DNA from: UBA3071 sp965369635
GTDB taxonomy: Bacteria; Chloroflexota; Anaerolineae; UBA3071
Direction: 5' to 3'
Assembly (NCBI GenBank): GCA_965369635.1
Contig: CBDURC010000178.1
Location: 1 to 6,404 of the forward strand
Length of the DNA stretch: 6,404 nucleotides
Shown in pieces: positions 5,293 through 6,404 of this stretch. Position 1 is the first letter of the stretch. Every line of letters begins with the position of its first letter. A program made the position numbers and the translations under genes. Below the pieces are notes generated by a model. It was not told the origin of the DNA, ran no database searches, and was given only the letters and a program-made list of their open reading frames with translations.

Positions 5293-6404
5293 ATGAATCA
5301 CCCTCAAACCAATGTGATCGCCTACACTGCGCCTTACTATCGTGGTATGACGGATGACCAGTGCCGTCTGATACACCGTGCCAGTCTCGATATACTTGAG
5401 CGCACAGGTGTATTTCTGTATTATCAACCGGCCATTGACCTGCTGAAAAAGGCTGGCTGCCTCGTAGAAGAGAACCACGTCCGCATCCCATCGCATCTCG
5501 TGGAGTGGGCGTTGCGTGCGGCTCCTAGTCGCATCATGATGTATGATCGCTTTGGCAAGCCTGTGATGCCTTTGGGGGACCGCATATCTACCTTTGGCAC
5601 TGGCTCCGATTGCCTGCACATCTTGGATCACCGGACGGGTGAGAGGCGGAAGGCAGTGCTCCAGGACGTAGTTGATGGCATCCGCGTGGCCGAGGCCATG
5701 CCACACGTTGATTTCATCATGTCCATGTTTCTTCCCAGTGATGCATCTGTTGCTGCGGAAGTTCGGCAGATGGAGGTTATGCTGACCTACAGCGCCAAGC
5801 CCATCTGTTTCGTTACCTATGGATGGGAAGGGACACCTGAAGTCATCGAGATGGCTGAGGTGGCTGTGGGCGGCGCGGACAACTTGCGGATCAATCCGAC
5901 AGCAATCTTGTATCTCAATCCCACCACTGCCTTCAGACATAATGAAGAAGCGCTGCGTAAGCTGATGTACGTTGCCGAGAAACGTCTACCCTGTGTATAC
6001 CTGCCCGATGTGCAACGCGGATTGAGTTGCCCGATAACCGCCGCGGGCGCCATGGCCTGCGCCAACGCAGGCCAGTTGGTCGGTTTGCTCATCGCTCAGT
6101 TGGTAAGCGAGGGAGCCCCAATCATACTCAACGCAGCTGTGCCGACCGCCTTCGATATGAAAACTATGATCCTCCCGTACCTTGGACTTGGCAAGGCGTA
6201 TTTTCTCGAGATGAATCACTACTACAACCTGCCGGCCTTCAATACAGGTGGTTGCAGCGACTCGAAGCTGCTGGACGAGCAGGCGATCTTCGAAGCAACT
6301 GTGACCCTTTACACCGCTATGCTGAGTGGGGGCAACATGATCCATGATCTGGGCTACATGGAATCGGGGCTGACCGGCTCGCTGGAACTGGTGGTAATCG
6401 AGGA
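5293..6404 (+). CDS. MttB/trimethylamine methyltransferase family protein, non-pyrrolysine type (3' partial)
   Basis: ATG 5293 opens a frame that stays free of stops to the right edge: 370 full codons of a family usually about 470-500 residues long, so roughly the last quarter is missing. The N-terminus (I-H-x-A-S-L-x-I-L-E-R-T-G-V, then L-L-K-K-A-G-C and V-R-I-P) is typical of the MttB superfamily. So are F-G-T-G-S-D-C (101-107), the D-x-R-T-G-E-R-R segment near 112-119, S-D-S-K-L-L-D-E-Q-A (322-331) and the G-G-N-M-I-H-D-L-G-Y-M-E stretch (346-357). The enzyme should demethylate a quaternary or tertiary amine onto a corrinoid protein. Methanogen MttB has an in-frame amber codon for pyrrolysine at about residue 334; here no TAG occurs in any of the 370 codons. 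That places it with MtgB, MtpB and MtcB-like enzymes, which act on glycine betaine, proline betaine or carnitine. Its actual substrate is not known. The gap to the PLP gene is 70 bases with no visible terminator, so they are probably co-transcribed. Confidence 0.93.
   Translation, partial: MNHPQTNVIAYTAPYYRGMTDDQCRLIHRASLDILERTGVFLYYQPAIDLLKKAGCLVEENHVRIPSHLVEWALRAAPSRIMMYDRFGKPVMPLGDRISTFGTGSDCLHILDHRTGERRKAVLQDVVDGIRVAEAMPHVDFIMSMFLPSDASVAAEVRQMEVMLTYSAKPICFVTYGWEGTPEVIEMAEVAVGGADNLRINPTAILYLNPTTAFRHNEEALRKLMYVAEKRLPCVYLPDVQRGLSCPITAAGAMACANAGQLVGLLIAQLVSEGAPIILNAAVPTAFDMKTMILPYLGLGKAYFLEMNHYYNLPAFNTGGCSDSKLLDEQAIFEATVTLYTAMLSGGNMIHDLGYMESGLTGSLELVVIE

Noticed and set aside
5185..5940. A 251-codon open frame on the - strand
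   Set aside because: It lies antisense to the PLP-enzyme end and the second MttB-family gene, both well supported by family motifs. It resembles no known protein and is explained by the codon bias of the + strand genes.
6027..6347. A 106-codon + strand frame within the second MttB-family gene
   Set aside because: It overlaps the well-supported methyltransferase frame entirely, in a different phase, and has no recognisable features.

Overview
The window carries five genes, all on the + strand and closely spaced, with no RNA gene, mobile element or CRISPR array that I can recognise. Standard Shine-Dalgarno sequences precede each complete gene, so the source is a bacterium (or a prokaryote with bacterial-type initiation) of moderate GC content. 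MttB-superfamily corrinoid-dependent methyltransferases suggest an anaerobe or facultative anaerobe able to use methylated amines. Chloroflexota or an anaerobic Firmicute/Deltaproteobacterium-like lineage is possible, but nothing in the sequence settles the taxonomy.

Layout: (1) 1-311, the last ~102 codons of an MttB/trimethylamine methyltransferase-family gene that enters from the left. (2) 324-2399, a fused two-domain ATPase of a peptide/nickel-type (Dpp/Opp) ABC importer, following after only 12 bases. (3) 2400-2480, a short spacer with an 8-bp tandem duplication and a possible small ORF. (4) 2481-3827, an MmgE/PrpD-family protein. (5) 3828-4010, the largest spacer, with an 18-bp near-palindrome, a 12-base direct repeat and a small hairpin: the best candidate for a regulatory region. 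(6) 4011-5222, a PLP-dependent enzyme of the Cys/Met metabolism (trans-sulfuration) family. (7) 5293 to the right edge, a second MttB-family gene, cut off after 370 codons. It has no in-frame amber codon, so it is of the non-pyrrolysine type.

How they may work together (inference): an ABC importer brings in a small methylated compound (a peptide, betaine or N-/S-methylated amino acid). The MttB-like enzymes move its methyl group to a corrinoid protein encoded elsewhere. The PLP enzyme and the MmgE/PrpD protein then process the remaining carbon skeleton. Family assignments are firm; the exact substrates cannot be read from this sequence. No corrinoid protein, permease, substrate-binding protein or regulator lies inside the window.
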